Source: M269 sp964640795 (GTDB lineage Bacteria > Pseudomonadota > Gammaproteobacteria > Enterobacterales > Alteromonadaceae). Taken from it: a stretch of DNA of 64,000 nt. Positions 36,062 to 45,564 of this stretch are shown in pieces (the stretch's first letter is position 1; each line of letters begins with the position of its first letter). Below the pieces are notes generated by a model. It saw only the letters and a list, made by a program, of their open reading frames with translations. It had not been told where the DNA came from and ran no database searches. A program made the translations under genes and the position numbers. The stretch is from positions 1 through 64,000 of the forward strand of contig CAZXIN010000001.1 in NCBI GenBank assembly GCA_964640795.1. The letters are read 5' to 3'.

Positions 36062-36532
36062 ATGACTAGACTAGTTTTAACGGCAATCCTAATCCTAAGT
36101 GTGTTCTATGCACCGTTTATAGAGGCTGCCTTGTCAGAACCTGTGCTTAAAATGAAGGCAAAAGCTTTTATTGAAGCTAAAAATGCTCGGCAGCAACCCA
36201 ATACGCGCGAACAAGATATTGATCACTTCATATCTTTATTGGCAGATAACTTTATTGATGAGCATGTTAAATATCAGGTAACGGTCAGTGATAAGGCTGA
36301 AATGCGTGCTGGTATGATTGCTAAAATGAAAGATGAAGTGTATTACAGCAATATTCGTATAGATGACATGATAGTAGGGGCTAATGTTGTGTTTCTAAAA
36401 TATACAGAAAAAGCCAAAGTTAAGCCGGTTCATTTAGATAGAATTGTTGAATATACGAGCTCGCACCTATTGTCTTTAGAAATCAATGATGAAGGACTCA
36501 TAACGCACATCAGAAGGCACCATGCGTTATAA
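36062..36532 (+). CDS. Exported NTF2-like (SnoaL-type) protein
   Basis: The 156-residue product has a signal peptide (MTRLVLTAILILSVFYAPFI then EAA) and an NTF2-like cone fold: an N-terminal helix (VLKMKAKAFIEAKNA), DIDHFISLLADNFIDEH and later strands ending ISLEINDEGLITHIRRHHAL-like sequence. Enzymes and ligand-binding proteins share this fold and no catalytic residues can be assigned. AAAGGA precedes the ATG. It ends the tetR-led gene group. Confidence 0.75.
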   Translation: MTRLVLTAILILSVFYAPFIEAALSEPVLKMKAKAFIEAKNARQQPNTREQDIDHFISLLADNFIDEHVKYQVTVSDKAEMRAGMIAKMKDEVYYSNIRIDDMIVGANVVFLKYTEKAKVKPVHLDRIVEYTSSHLLSLEINDEGLITHIRRHHAL

Positions 36533-36567
36533 GTCTATCCGTTTATATGCTTTAGTGGTTTATAAAC

Positions 36568-36918
36568 TTAGCTCTCTAATGTATTGCTTAGTGCTACCAC
36601 CATAACAACACCAGCACCCATAACCCAATAGTAGATCGCCACTACACCTTCGAAACCCAATATGAATGGTGCAACAATAAAAAATACCGCAGCGACAATA
36701 TCCAAGATCAGATGAATGTTAAATGGGATCACCTTAGCGATACTGAAAGCATACTGTGTGATTAAGCTATACCCAATTAAACCGACACCCGCAATGACCG
36801 AAATCCAATGTGCCAAGGCTGATTGCTCTTCTAGCCCAAGTAAAAAGGGTAAAACGATAAGTGCAATAGCGGCAGCATAGTCAAGAATTCCGTGTAACGA
36901 TGAATTGATAAAACGCAT
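36568..36918 (-). CDS. Small four-helix membrane protein (SPW-repeat-like)
   Basis: The 116-residue protein starts at the ATG at 36918 (AGAGGT upstream; a 12-residue upstream extension is unsupported). Four transmembrane helices come as two similar halves (LHGILDYAAAIALIVLPFLL and IHLILDIVAAVFFIVAPFIL), each followed by a W- or Y-containing helix. This internal duplication is typical of SPW-repeat proteins. The function is unknown. Confidence 0.75.
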   Translation of the reverse strand: MRFINSSLHGILDYAAAIALIVLPFLLGLEEQSALAHWISVIAGVGLIGYSLITQYAFSIAKVIPFNIHLILDIVAAVFFIVAPFILGFEGVVAIYYWVMGAGVVMVVALSNTLES

Positions 36919-37128
36919 AGTAATAACCTCTGTGGTTGTTAATGTTGACGGCATGCTTTATTCATATTCACCGTCGTTATTTGTTGATGTGTATTATGTC
37001 GCTATCAATGTGGGGCTATCTATGCCTAATAGTTCTAATTTTTTGCTCAATAGTTCGGATAGCTAGGTGAAAGGTGTTGTATGTGCAATACTCTTGGACA
37101 TTCAAGTTGAGCAGATAGAGAAAGAACG

Positions 37129-38073
37129 ATGGATACCATTAGTGACATTCTTGACACATTAAAGTTTAAAGGCTGTCTTTATTTCACCACGGATTTTTCT
37201 GCACCATGGGGAATACGGGTACCTGATTTTAAGCGTGTTGTGCGTTTTCATATCGTGACCTCTGGACAGTGTTGGGTAAAAATAGCCGGACATGATGTTG
37301 GCTCAATGCTCTCGCCGGGCGATATTATCGTTATTCCTCATGGTGCAGCACATACACTGAGTGATAAGGCTGAAACGCCAGCGCGTGAACTTGATGAAGC
37401 TATAGAAGCTGGCGGTTATCAAGGTAAAGGGGTATTTAAGTATGGCGGCGAGAATCAACTTAACAAAGTAGAGCTGATTTGTGGACATTTTGAGTTTGAT
37501 CAGCAGTTTCAGCATGCATTAATTGAGCAATTGCCGGATTTGATTGTTGTAACCAACAAAGAAGCAATGAAATATCCTTGGCTCAGCGATTCTATCCGTT
37601 CATTGAGCTATGAAACGCAAGTCCAACGTATAGGCAATGACGCTGTGATAAAGCGTTTGTCCGAGATCATCTTTATTCACGCTATTCGTGCATGGAGCGA
37701 ACGTGATGAACAAACTGAAGGCTTCTTACTGGCTGTGTCAGACAGTAAATTGGGTAAAAGCTTGCAGGCATTTCACGCTGCTCCTGCAAAGCGTTGGACA
37801 CTTAATGATTTGGCTAAGGAAGCAGGCTTATCGCGTACTGTATATGCGCAACGTTTTAAAGAGGTTGCTGGTATGCCCGCCATACAATATGTGACGCAGT
37901 GGCGTGCACAACAATCTCAGCGGTTGTTGATTGATAGCTCTCGCTCAGTTGAAGAAATTGCTGAAATTGTTGGGTATGACTCGCTAGCAGCATTTTCACG
38001 CATGTTTAAAAAATTATTTGGTATTGGCCCAGGAATGTTTCGTCGCCAAAGTCATCAAGAGAAGAATCACTGA
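37129..38073 (+). CDS. AraC-family regulator with N-terminal cupin
   Basis: The 314-residue regulator has an AraC-type cupin_6 domain (FHIVTSGQCWVKIAG, LSPGDIIVIPHGAAHTLSD) and a C-terminal AraC helix-turn-helix (WTLNDLAKEAGLSRTVYAQR, then SVEEIAEIVGYDSLAAFSRM). Regulators of this group often control an adjacent oxidoreductase; here the divergent neighbour at 36918 encodes a small membrane protein, which is the nearest candidate target. Confidence 0.9.
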   Translation: MDTISDILDTLKFKGCLYFTTDFSAPWGIRVPDFKRVVRFHIVTSGQCWVKIAGHDVGSMLSPGDIIVIPHGAAHTLSDKAETPARELDEAIEAGGYQGKGVFKYGGENQLNKVELICGHFEFDQQFQHALIEQLPDLIVVTNKEAMKYPWLSDSIRSLSYETQVQRIGNDAVIKRLSEIIFIHAIRAWSERDEQTEGFLLAVSDSKLGKSLQAFHAAPAKRWTLNDLAKEAGLSRTVYAQRFKEVAGMPAIQYVTQWRAQQSQRLLIDSSRSVEEIAEIVGYDSLAAFSRMFKKLFGIGPGMFRRQSHQEKNH

Positions 38074-38094
38074 CTCTGTACCTTTTTTAGGGGG

Positions 38095-39162
38095 TTAGAG
38101 TTCTATTGCACCGTCCCATTTTAACGGTAATATCTCAGTTTCCAGTTCTTTACATAACTTAATGTGATGGCGAATAAGCTGATCAGTTGGGTTTATCTCT
38201 AAGGCTTGTTCGAAGTTGAAAATAGCGACTTGCCAGTTTTGTTCAATACGAGCCTCTAGCCCATTCTCGATGAGTTGATTAGTTTGCTGTTTGCGTCTTT
38301 GTATTTCAATTGGCTCATGCTGGATGATCTCACAAATCTTTAGCGGCTGTTGACGGCCTTTTACACGAACCCAATCTAACACTCGATAGTTGTAACGCGA
38401 TTTTGCGTTGGCTGTTTCAAGTGTTTGCTCACTCACAATAATATCAGTTTGGTAGTAGCCGGTTAATGCTTCTAAGCGTGCTGCTACATTGACCGAGTCA
38501 CCAATAACCGTGGTGTCCATCCTATCTTCTGAGCCGACTGTGCCAAAGATAACTGGACCGAAATGTATACCAATGCCCGCCGATATCGGTGGGTAGTTAC
38601 TGTTTTGTCTATGTTGATTGTAGAGGTCGATTGCTACTCTTAAGTCAATAGCAGCTTGTAAGCTATCTATCGCTTTTTGTTGATTGGTGCCGTTTGGGTG
38701 ATCGAATAACGCCATGATGGCGTCGCCGATAAACTTGTCAATAAATCCCAGATTCTTATGGATAGGCTCGTTCATACGTAAGAAATAGGAGTTGAGAAAG
38801 TTCATTAACTCCTGCGGATTCATGTTTTCTGACAAACCAGTGAATCCACGTATGTCGATAAACAAAATAGCAACATTGTCCTCGTCCGCGCGACCAAGCT
38901 GGAGTGTATCCAGACCATGTTTGGCGAAGTGATCAACAAACTGTTTCGGAACGAACTTTTGGAAAGTTTGACTAATGACGCGAGCTTGTTCTGCCGCTGA
39001 GATTTGTGAGCTTTTAGTGGCTTCGTTTGATGCTTTTAATGCTTCTTTTTGTTGTTTCTTAAGTTGTTTTATACGGCGTAACAGCGCAACCACTGCCATC
39101 GTGTATATAACGAAAGCAGCAATTATCAGTGGTTTATAAAACGGTGTTAAGGTCTCAAGCAT
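38095..39162 (-). CDS. Class III adenylate/guanylate cyclase, membrane-anchored
   Basis: The 355-residue protein has one N-terminal transmembrane helix (about 10-30), a charged coiled-coil stretch, and a cyclase catalytic domain (about 75-260). Both metal aspartates are present (ILFIDIRGFTGLSEN and FIDKFIGDAIMALFD), as is the later GDSVNVAARLEALTG substrate region. The C-terminal 70 residues look like a single TPR-like helix pair (WQVAIFNFEQALEINPTD). It should make cyclic AMP or GMP. The patatin-like protein at 16985-19138 carries a cyclic-nucleotide-binding domain, a possible but unproven receiver of this signal. Confidence 0.9.
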   Translation of the reverse strand: MLETLTPFYKPLIIAAFVIYTMAVVALLRRIKQLKKQQKEALKASNEATKSSQISAAEQARVISQTFQKFVPKQFVDHFAKHGLDTLQLGRADEDNVAILFIDIRGFTGLSENMNPQELMNFLNSYFLRMNEPIHKNLGFIDKFIGDAIMALFDHPNGTNQQKAIDSLQAAIDLRVAIDLYNQHRQNSNYPPISAGIGIHFGPVIFGTVGSEDRMDTTVIGDSVNVAARLEALTGYYQTDIIVSEQTLETANAKSRYNYRVLDWVRVKGRQQPLKICEIIQHEPIEIQRRKQQTNQLIENGLEARIEQNWQVAIFNFEQALEINPTDQLIRHHIKLCKELETEILPLKWDGAIEL

Positions 39163-39184
39163 AATTTGACGCCAACCTCAGTGG

Positions 39185-40471
39185 CTAGGCTTTTAATCCC
39201 GACATAACTGAGTCAGCTATCTCAAGTGTTCGAGTAATAATCTCAGGTGTATGCATAGCAGATACAAAACCAGCCTCGTAAGATGCTGGTGCCAAATAGA
39301 CCCCTTTTTCAAGCATGCCATGATAGAAGCGATTGAATTGTTCTGTATTGCAATTGATTGCTTGTTGGTAAGTGGTTACTCGCTCTATGTTCGTGAAGAA
39401 TAAACCAAACATGCTACCAGCACTGTTAACGCTGAGTGGAATGCCGTAGTTGTCAGCTATTTGCTTCATACCCGTTGTTAAGGTGTCAGTTGTTGCTGTT
39501 AGTTGTTCGTAGAGGCCATCTTGTTGAATAAGTGCTAATGAAGCTAAACCTGCAGCCATAGCAACAGGGTTACCTGACAGAGTTCCCGCTTGATAGACTG
39601 GTCCATTGGGAGCGAGATGGTTCATCACATCCTTACGGCCACCAAAAGCGCCAACCGGCATACCGCCACCAATGACTTTGCCTAAACAAGTCAGATCTGG
39701 TTTGATGTTGTAAAGGGCTTGTGCCCCACCTTTTGCGACACGAAACCCTGTCATTACTTCGTCGAAAATAAGCAATGAACCATGCGCTTTACATGTTTTC
39801 TCCAACCCTTCGAGAAAGCCGTCGACAGGCGGAATACAATTCATATTTCCTGCTACAGGCTCAACAATGATGCAGGCGATCTGTTCACCAATTTCATCAA
39901 ACAGTGTTTTTACCTGCGCAAGGTTATTGTATTCCAAAGTGATGGTGTGTTGAGCGAAGTCAGCAGGAATGCCTGGTGAACTTGGTACACCAAAAGTCAA
40001 GGCTCCTGAGCCGGCTTTGACTAAAAGCGCATCTGCGTGGCCATGGTAACAGCCCTCAAATTTGACGATTTTATCTCGGTTAGTAAAACCACGTGCTAAA
40101 CGTATCGCACTCATGGTTGCTTCTGTACCGGAATTGACCATGCGTAGCATTTCCATTGACGGAACCAGTTCAGACACTTTTTCGGCCATAATGACTTCAG
40201 CTTGTGTCGGTGCACCAAAGCTCAGTCCATTCTCAGCGGACTCAATAACCGCTTGTTTTATTGCTGGGTGATTATGCCCCATAACCATAGGGCCCCATGA
40301 TAAAACATAGTCGATATACGCTTTATCATCTTCGTCATACAAAAAAGGGCCATTAGCTCGCTGGATAAAAGGTGGAGTCCCTCCAACAGCTTTAAACGCC
40401 CGTACCGGAGAATTAACGCCACCGGGAATACGTTGTTTAGCTTGTTCGAAAAGAGCGTTTGATTTTTGCAT
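39185..40471 (-). CDS. hemL: Glutamate-1-semialdehyde 2,1-aminomutase
   Basis: The 428-residue PLP enzyme converts glutamate-1-semialdehyde to 5-aminolevulinate in the C5 route to haem. Family marks include PGGVNSPVRAFKAVGG at the N-terminus, MVNSGTEATMSAIRLARG, CYHGHADALLVKAGSG, LIFDEVMTGFRVA and the PLP lysine in CLGKVIGGGMPVGAFGG (about residue 266). Length matches HemL. It lies 23 bases after pyrB on the same strand. Confidence 0.96.
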   Translation of the reverse strand: MQKSNALFEQAKQRIPGGVNSPVRAFKAVGGTPPFIQRANGPFLYDEDDKAYIDYVLSWGPMVMGHNHPAIKQAVIESAENGLSFGAPTQAEVIMAEKVSELVPSMEMLRMVNSGTEATMSAIRLARGFTNRDKIVKFEGCYHGHADALLVKAGSGALTFGVPSSPGIPADFAQHTITLEYNNLAQVKTLFDEIGEQIACIIVEPVAGNMNCIPPVDGFLEGLEKTCKAHGSLLIFDEVMTGFRVAKGGAQALYNIKPDLTCLGKVIGGGMPVGAFGGRKDVMNHLAPNGPVYQAGTLSGNPVAMAAGLASLALIQQDGLYEQLTATTDTLTTGMKQIADNYGIPLSVNSAGSMFGLFFTNIERVTTYQQAINCNTEQFNRFYHGMLEKGVYLAPASYEAGFVSAMHTPEIITRTLEIADSVMSGLKA

Positions 40472-40494
40472 GAAGTGTCATTTCCCAAATAGTG

Positions 40495-41505
40495 TTAGTT
40501 CTTGTTACTGTACCAGCGTACATCGGTATCATATTTGCTGATGATGTTTTCAACACCTAATGTCAGTGCAAATAGTGCCATTCTGACGAGAACACCATTG
40601 TCTGCCTGTCTAAAAATAGCCAAGTTAGGATGTAGATTTAGATCATTATCCAACTCATTTGCCTCTGACCTTGAATCCCTTGGTAATGGGTGCATGATGA
40701 CAGTGTTCGACTGAAAGTGTTTAGTATAAATTTGTTGGTTTAGCCTAAATTTTCCACGGTATTTTCTTGCCTCATCTTTAGATGGGAAACGCTCTTCCTG
40801 AATACGAGTTTGATAACATATATCAGCGTCAAGGCTACCTTCTAAAGTATCCGAAATAAAAACGCGATGGCCAGCATTTTCTATTGCGTCAATGATACTA
40901 CTCGGCATAGCTAGCTCTTTTGGTGATATTAAGGTAAAGCGGATGTCTTTATATAAGCATAGAAGCTTTGATAATGAATGTACGGTTCGGCCATGCTTAA
41001 GATCACCGATCATGGCGATATGTAATCCATTAATAGATTTGCCTTGATAGAGGCATTCTTTCTCAATGGTGTATAAATCTAGTAACGCTTGAGTAGGGTG
41101 TTCGTTAGAACCGTCACCACCATTGATCACTGGAACTCGACTACCTTCCGCAAACTCGCTCACTGAGCCATTATTGGGGTGGCGCATTGCCACGACATCA
41201 GAATAACCACTCAGAACCCGTGCAGTGTCATACAGAGATTCTCCTTTTGCTAAAGCAGATGACTCCATGCCTGTTGTCTCGCGAACCTCGCCACCTAACA
41301 AATTAAAAGCTGTGCCAAAGCTGACTCGTGTGCGTGTACTTGACTCAAAAAACAGGTTGCCAAGAATCGCACCATCTAACACTTTAGTACGCTTTTGTCT
41401 CTGGGCGTAAGGTTGCATGGCGCTAGCAACAGAAAAGATATTTTGGATAGAATCTTGGTCAAATTGATTGACAGAAAGGATATGTTGACCTTTAAAGCTC
41501 TGCAT
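40495..41505 (-). CDS. pyrB: Aspartate carbamoyltransferase catalytic subunit
   Basis: The 336-residue enzyme joins carbamoyl phosphate and aspartate in pyrimidine synthesis. The carbamoyl-phosphate site FFESSTRTRVSF, the active-site loop ETTGMESSALAKGES, GDGSNEHPTQALLDLYT and MHPLPRDSR are all present. It is some 25 residues longer than E. coli PyrB, mostly at the C-terminus (ENIISKYDTDVRWYSN). No pyrI regulatory gene and no dihydroorotase follow it. The gap to hemL is only 23 bases, so they may be co-transcribed. Confidence 0.92.
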   Translation of the reverse strand: MQSFKGQHILSVNQFDQDSIQNIFSVASAMQPYAQRQKRTKVLDGAILGNLFFESSTRTRVSFGTAFNLLGGEVRETTGMESSALAKGESLYDTARVLSGYSDVVAMRHPNNGSVSEFAEGSRVPVINGGDGSNEHPTQALLDLYTIEKECLYQGKSINGLHIAMIGDLKHGRTVHSLSKLLCLYKDIRFTLISPKELAMPSSIIDAIENAGHRVFISDTLEGSLDADICYQTRIQEERFPSKDEARKYRGKFRLNQQIYTKHFQSNTVIMHPLPRDSRSEANELDNDLNLHPNLAIFRQADNGVLVRMALFALTLGVENIISKYDTDVRWYSNKN

Positions 41506-41616
41506 AAATATAGGCTAGTGGTTCGAAACTGGACAGATTCTATCAGTAATATCGATGTCTCTAAAGGTTAACGCGTGTTTCTACAAAGTTGTTAATGCTG
41601 GGTACACGTTACACGT

Positions 41617-42981
41617 CTACTGATGATATGTTTGTGGGATCTCTATATCTATTTGTGTCGGTTGCAAAGGCTCGCTGATGAGTTTGATGCTGCCGCGACA
41701 TTTGTGAGTTATTAAATTGTGTGCAATATGAGCCCCAAGGCCAATATGATTGTTCGATTTATGTGATGTGTAGAAAGGTTCGAATAACTTTTGGCACTGC
41801 TCATCAGTCATCCCTTTGCCTGTATCGACTAACGTAATGACTACTCTATTCCCTTTTTTTTGAACTCTGGCTGTTGCTTTGTCTTTAGGGGTGAGTAGAG
41901 CAAAGTGAATAGCATTGTCCATTAATAAAACTAGGCTTTCTCTTAAGGCGGCAGCAAAGCCAAACATCAAAACATCGTGCGCACACTCAATAATGATATT
42001 AGAGGATATTTCATTGCGAAAGTCACTTTGTCTTTTAGCTTCATGCAATAGTTTATTTAAACTAAATTCCGTTGCGGTTTCGTGCCATTCATCAACGGCA
42101 GCGTGCTTAAACTTTCCTACTAAATCTGTGACTTTTTGGCTGTTCTGTAGCAGGAGTTTGGCAACTTCTCTAATGTGTGTAATGCCGTTGACGAAATCTT
42201 TTTGTGTCAGCTTTTGTTTTTCTAAATCTGTTAGTAATTGATGGCTGATTGCTTCGATGTTTGATGATGCGGTGACGCACACGCCAGCAGGAGTATTAAT
42301 TTGATGAGCAATCCCTCTCACAACTTTGCCTAAGCTGGCTTGCTTTTGTACTTCCAGCAGTTCTTCTTGTGCTTCGTTTATTTCTTCTAATGTCCCTATC
42401 AGTGCGCGGTTAGCTTGTTCTAAATTATCTTGCTGTAGTCGCAAGAGCTCGTTGTTTTTAGAGACTTCACGATTGACTCTTTCCAGCTTTTCTTGTTGAT
42501 CTATGCGTAACAAGGTAAAAGCGAGATGCTCGAATACGCTTCTGAGCGATTGTATTTCAGTCTGGTTTGATGAAGTATTGTTACCAATAAAGGCATAGCC
42601 GAAGTGTTTCTGGCCTGATGTTACAGGGAACACTTTCCAGCTAGTGACTTGATTAAAGTATTGTGGAAAGTGCTTAAATGCTTCGCTTGCTAGGATTTTC
42701 TCAGATAGCACAGTTTCAGATGCATCAAAATGTTTTTCAATATCAACAGGTGTTTTGTTAATAAGGTCGCAAGGCATATCTTTAGGGATCTTCTTGGAAA
42801 CTACAGGTGCATATATTTGATAATGTGTGTCGGATTCCTCCAACAGTAGTGTCATGCACTCAAGGTTAACGATAAATCTCAAATGAGAAGAGATAATACT
42901 GAGTGCAGCTTTTTTTGACTTAGTCTGTAACAGCTTTTCGACCAGTTCTAGAAGGAATGACTGAGTAAAGCGAGATTCCAT
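41617..42981 (-). CDS. Soluble sensor histidine kinase with GAF-like domain
   Basis: The 454-residue protein lacks transmembrane segments. Residues about 1-160 look like a GAF-type sensory domain, followed by a coiled coil (about 165-215) and a kinase core. The phospho-acceptor is probably the histidine in VRGIAHQINTPAGVCVTAS, an H-box related to HPK4-type kinases; the ATP domain shows MDNAIHFALLTPKD, VDTGKGMTDEQ and IGLGAHIAHNLI. No response regulator gene is adjacent. It follows an AhpD-like gene after 26 bases and is likely co-transcribed with it. Confidence 0.88.
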   Translation of the reverse strand: MESRFTQSFLLELVEKLLQTKSKKAALSIISSHLRFIVNLECMTLLLEESDTHYQIYAPVVSKKIPKDMPCDLINKTPVDIEKHFDASETVLSEKILASEAFKHFPQYFNQVTSWKVFPVTSGQKHFGYAFIGNNTSSNQTEIQSLRSVFEHLAFTLLRIDQQEKLERVNREVSKNNELLRLQQDNLEQANRALIGTLEEINEAQEELLEVQKQASLGKVVRGIAHQINTPAGVCVTASSNIEAISHQLLTDLEKQKLTQKDFVNGITHIREVAKLLLQNSQKVTDLVGKFKHAAVDEWHETATEFSLNKLLHEAKRQSDFRNEISSNIIIECAHDVLMFGFAAALRESLVLLMDNAIHFALLTPKDKATARVQKKGNRVVITLVDTGKGMTDEQCQKLFEPFYTSHKSNNHIGLGAHIAHNLITHKCRGSIKLISEPLQPTQIDIEIPQTYHQ

Positions 42982-43007
42982 TTATCTTAACCCTAAATGC
43001 TAAGCGA

Positions 43008-43541
43008 CTAGGCTTGTAACATCTCAACAAAAGCCTCATCGGCAGTTGTGTTTAATCCAAAACCCTTTGTTAATACCGTCATATTACACGCAAAGCCAAC
43101 CATCAGTATAATCTCGTTGATATCATCTTCAGACATACCTGAATCGATTAAGTACTGCTTAATTAAATTATGAGTGGATGACTGCGTATCCAATAAACTG
43201 ACCGCATATTCTAATGATAACCTTACATTTTCTGGTTGCAGTTGGCTAATGTCGTTCAAAAGTAAATCAAGGTCACTCTTGTTCAAACCTAACATTTTAC
43301 AAAAAGCCATATGTGCAGTGGTGCAATACTGGCAATTTCGACTGCGAGCAACGACAACGAATATCATGTCTTTCAATAACCGTGGGAGGTTGCCTTTGAG
43401 TAAATTGGCACGAGTGTCTGCCCAAAGTTGATTTAAACGCGTCAAGTCGTCAGAAAAATACTGAAAAATCGTTGGTGTAAATGATAAACCTAACGCTTGC
43501 CTGATTTCAGTGAATAACTCATCTTTGGATAAAGTACTCAT
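43008..43541 (-). CDS. AhpD/carboxymuconolactone-decarboxylase-family protein
   Basis: The 177-residue helical protein carries the AhpD-type redox pair in RSRNCQYCTTAHMAFCKMLG (CxxC followed by histidine), the site used for peroxidase-linked disulfide chemistry in this family. A second conserved helical stretch (NEIILMVGFACNMTVLTKGF) follows. It heads a two-gene unit with the histidine kinase, which might link peroxide or thiol state to signalling; that link is inference. Confidence 0.85.
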   Translation of the reverse strand: MSTLSKDELFTEIRQALGLSFTPTIFQYFSDDLTRLNQLWADTRANLLKGNLPRLLKDMIFVVVARSRNCQYCTTAHMAFCKMLGLNKSDLDLLLNDISQLQPENVRLSLEYAVSLLDTQSSTHNLIKQYLIDSGMSEDDINEIILMVGFACNMTVLTKGFGLNTTADEAFVEMLQA

Positions 43542-43692
43542 ATAGCCTTTAATGTTTGTCCGTGTGCATGTAGATATTAAGTAATGTTTTGCTGGCCTAC
43601 AATAAGCCCTAGCGACTAAAGATAAACTGATACAGTTGAAATGATAATATAGAATAGGCTACATGCGAGGATTTTACGGAGAAATATTGGCT

Positions 43693-44637
43693 ATGAAATA
43701 CCTTAACGCTACTTTAGGAAAGGTGTTTTTCTACATTATCAGTGTCAACTTTGTCTTCTTTAACTCGACAGCTCACTCGACAGAAGTCTGTAAAGAATCT
43801 GATGTGCAGCTTCAAGTATTAGGTTCAGGTGGCCCTGAGTTGAGTGACGGGAAAGCATCAAGTAGTTATATTATTTGGCATAAGGACCGAGCTCGTGTAC
43901 TGATCGATGCAGGACCGGGAAGCAGTGTTTATTTTGATAAGGCGAAGGCTGACTTTGCTGATCTAGATGCTATATTGCTCACACACTTGCACGTTGATCA
44001 TAGTGCTGACATACCTGCTTACATTAAAGGGGCTTACTTCTCATCACGTTCGCGCCCATTGATAGTTTATGGACCTGATAAAAATAGGTTAATGCCATCA
44101 ACAAGTGAATACTTAGAACGTTTATTTGGATCTGAAGGTGCTTTTTCGTATTTAAGCAGCTTTCTTACCGGTGGACGTGGGGCTAATTTTAAATTATCTG
44201 CAACTGATGTCCCTCTCACTAGAGATAAAGTGCATCATTATCAGCTTAGTGATGATATCGATGTGCAGGCTATTTTTACGCACCATGGACCTATTGCTTC
44301 AGTCGCTTGGAAAGTAGAGGTCGGTGGATGCCGAATAACTTTCTCAGGCGATATGAGTAATCAGTATGAAGTGCTAGGCCAATTTGCTAAAGGCTCCGAT
44401 ATATTAGTAATGAACCATGCAGTACCTGAAAGTGCTAGAGGAGCTGCGAGGAATTTACATATGCCACCTTCGGTTATAGGCGAAGTGGCAGCTAAAGCGG
44501 AAGCGAAAACATTGCTGCTGTCGCATTTTATGCGTAGAACATTGAATCATACTAAGCAGTCAACAGCGCTTATTAAGAAACATTTTGATGGCAATGTAAA
44601 AATAGCAAAAGATCAATTAATGATTAAGTTGAATTAG
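43693..44637 (+). CDS. Exported MBL-fold metallo-hydrolase
   Basis: The 314-residue protein starts best at the ATG at 43693, which gives a compact signal peptide (MKYLNATLGKVFFYIISVNF then VFFNSTAHSTE); an ATG ten codons earlier is in frame. The metallo-beta-lactamase fold shows LLTHLHVDHSADIPAY (HxHxDH), ITFSGDMSN (metal Asp) and a late LLSHFMRRT. It resembles RNase Z/arylsulfatase-like MBL hydrolases. It lies nine bases before the ABC ATPase gene and should be co-transcribed. Substrate unknown. Confidence 0.85.
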   Translation: MKYLNATLGKVFFYIISVNFVFFNSTAHSTEVCKESDVQLQVLGSGGPELSDGKASSSYIIWHKDRARVLIDAGPGSSVYFDKAKADFADLDAILLTHLHVDHSADIPAYIKGAYFSSRSRPLIVYGPDKNRLMPSTSEYLERLFGSEGAFSYLSSFLTGGRGANFKLSATDVPLTRDKVHHYQLSDDIDVQAIFTHHGPIASVAWKVEVGGCRITFSGDMSNQYEVLGQFAKGSDILVMNHAVPESARGAARNLHMPPSVIGEVAAKAEAKTLLLSHFMRRTLNHTKQSTALIKKHFDGNVKIAKDQLMIKLN

Positions 44638-44646
44638 AGGAGATGT

Positions 44647-45564
44647 ATGCAGCTTTCTGTTAAGGATGTGAAAAAGCAATATGCCGCAGTACAGGCTGTT
44701 GATGGGCTGTCTTTTGATGTTGGTAAGGGAGAAATATTTGCACTGCTAGGCCCCAATGGTGCAGGAAAATCCTCGACCATTCGTATGCTGATTGGATTAA
44801 CAAAATCAGACTCTGGGAGTATCCGATTTACCGAACAAGGGGGACAACAGTATGATCGTTTACCCAGTGAACTGTTTGGTTATTTGCCTGAGGAGCGCGG
44901 GTTATATCAAGAAGCTACCATATTAAATACGCTTATTTATATGGCGCAGCTCAAAGGTATGTCTAAAGCTGATGCAACGCAACAAGCTAATGAGTGGCTT
45001 GAGCGTTTTGATTTGGCTGATCGTAAGAAAGATGTGTTGAAATCATTATCTAAAGGTAATCAGCAAAAAGTTCAATTGATTAGTTCGGTCATCCACCGAC
45101 CAGCTATTGCTTTTTTAGATGAGCCTTTTTCAGGCTTGGATCCGGTCAATCAGGAAAAAGTAATTGAGTTTCTGATAACACTTAAAGAAAAAGGGACGAC
45201 TATTATTCTCAGTGCCCATCAAATGTCATTAGTAGAAAAGCTAGCAGACAGGTTCTTGTTAATGAACCAGGGGAAATTGGCCCTTTATGGTACTATGCAA
45301 GAAATAAGGACGAAAACCCTTTTAGGGGCGACACTTATTGTACGTTTTAGTCATGACGTATCGGTTTCCATGTTCCCTACATCCGAAGATATTACTCATG
45401 TAGAACATTCAGACGAACAAACCTTGGTATTTACCTTGTCACCCACGTGCAATGTCCCTACATTGCTACAAGTAATCCTTGCAGAACATGGTGTCGATAC
45501 GATTCAAACACAGCAGCCTAGCCTACATGATATTTACCTCAACAGTGTGAAAGGAGCTCAATAA
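44647..45564 (+). CDS. ABC exporter ATPase (NatA-like)
   Basis: The 305-residue ATPase shows Walker A GPNGAGKSSTI, signature LSKGNQQKVQLI, Walker B IAFLDEPFSGLD and switch SAHQM. About 80 further residues follow the core, as in NatA-type sodium or drug exporters. Its stop overlaps the first base of the permease start (TAATG). GGAG lies upstream of the ATG. Confidence 0.9.
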   Translation: MQLSVKDVKKQYAAVQAVDGLSFDVGKGEIFALLGPNGAGKSSTIRMLIGLTKSDSGSIRFTEQGGQQYDRLPSELFGYLPEERGLYQEATILNTLIYMAQLKGMSKADATQQANEWLERFDLADRKKDVLKSLSKGNQQKVQLISSVIHRPAIAFLDEPFSGLDPVNQEKVIEFLITLKEKGTTIILSAHQMSLVEKLADRFLLMNQGKLALYGTMQEIRTKTLLGATLIVRFSHDVSVSMFPTSEDITHVEHSDEQTLVFTLSPTCNVPTLLQVILAEHGVDTIQTQQPSLHDIYLNSVKGAQ

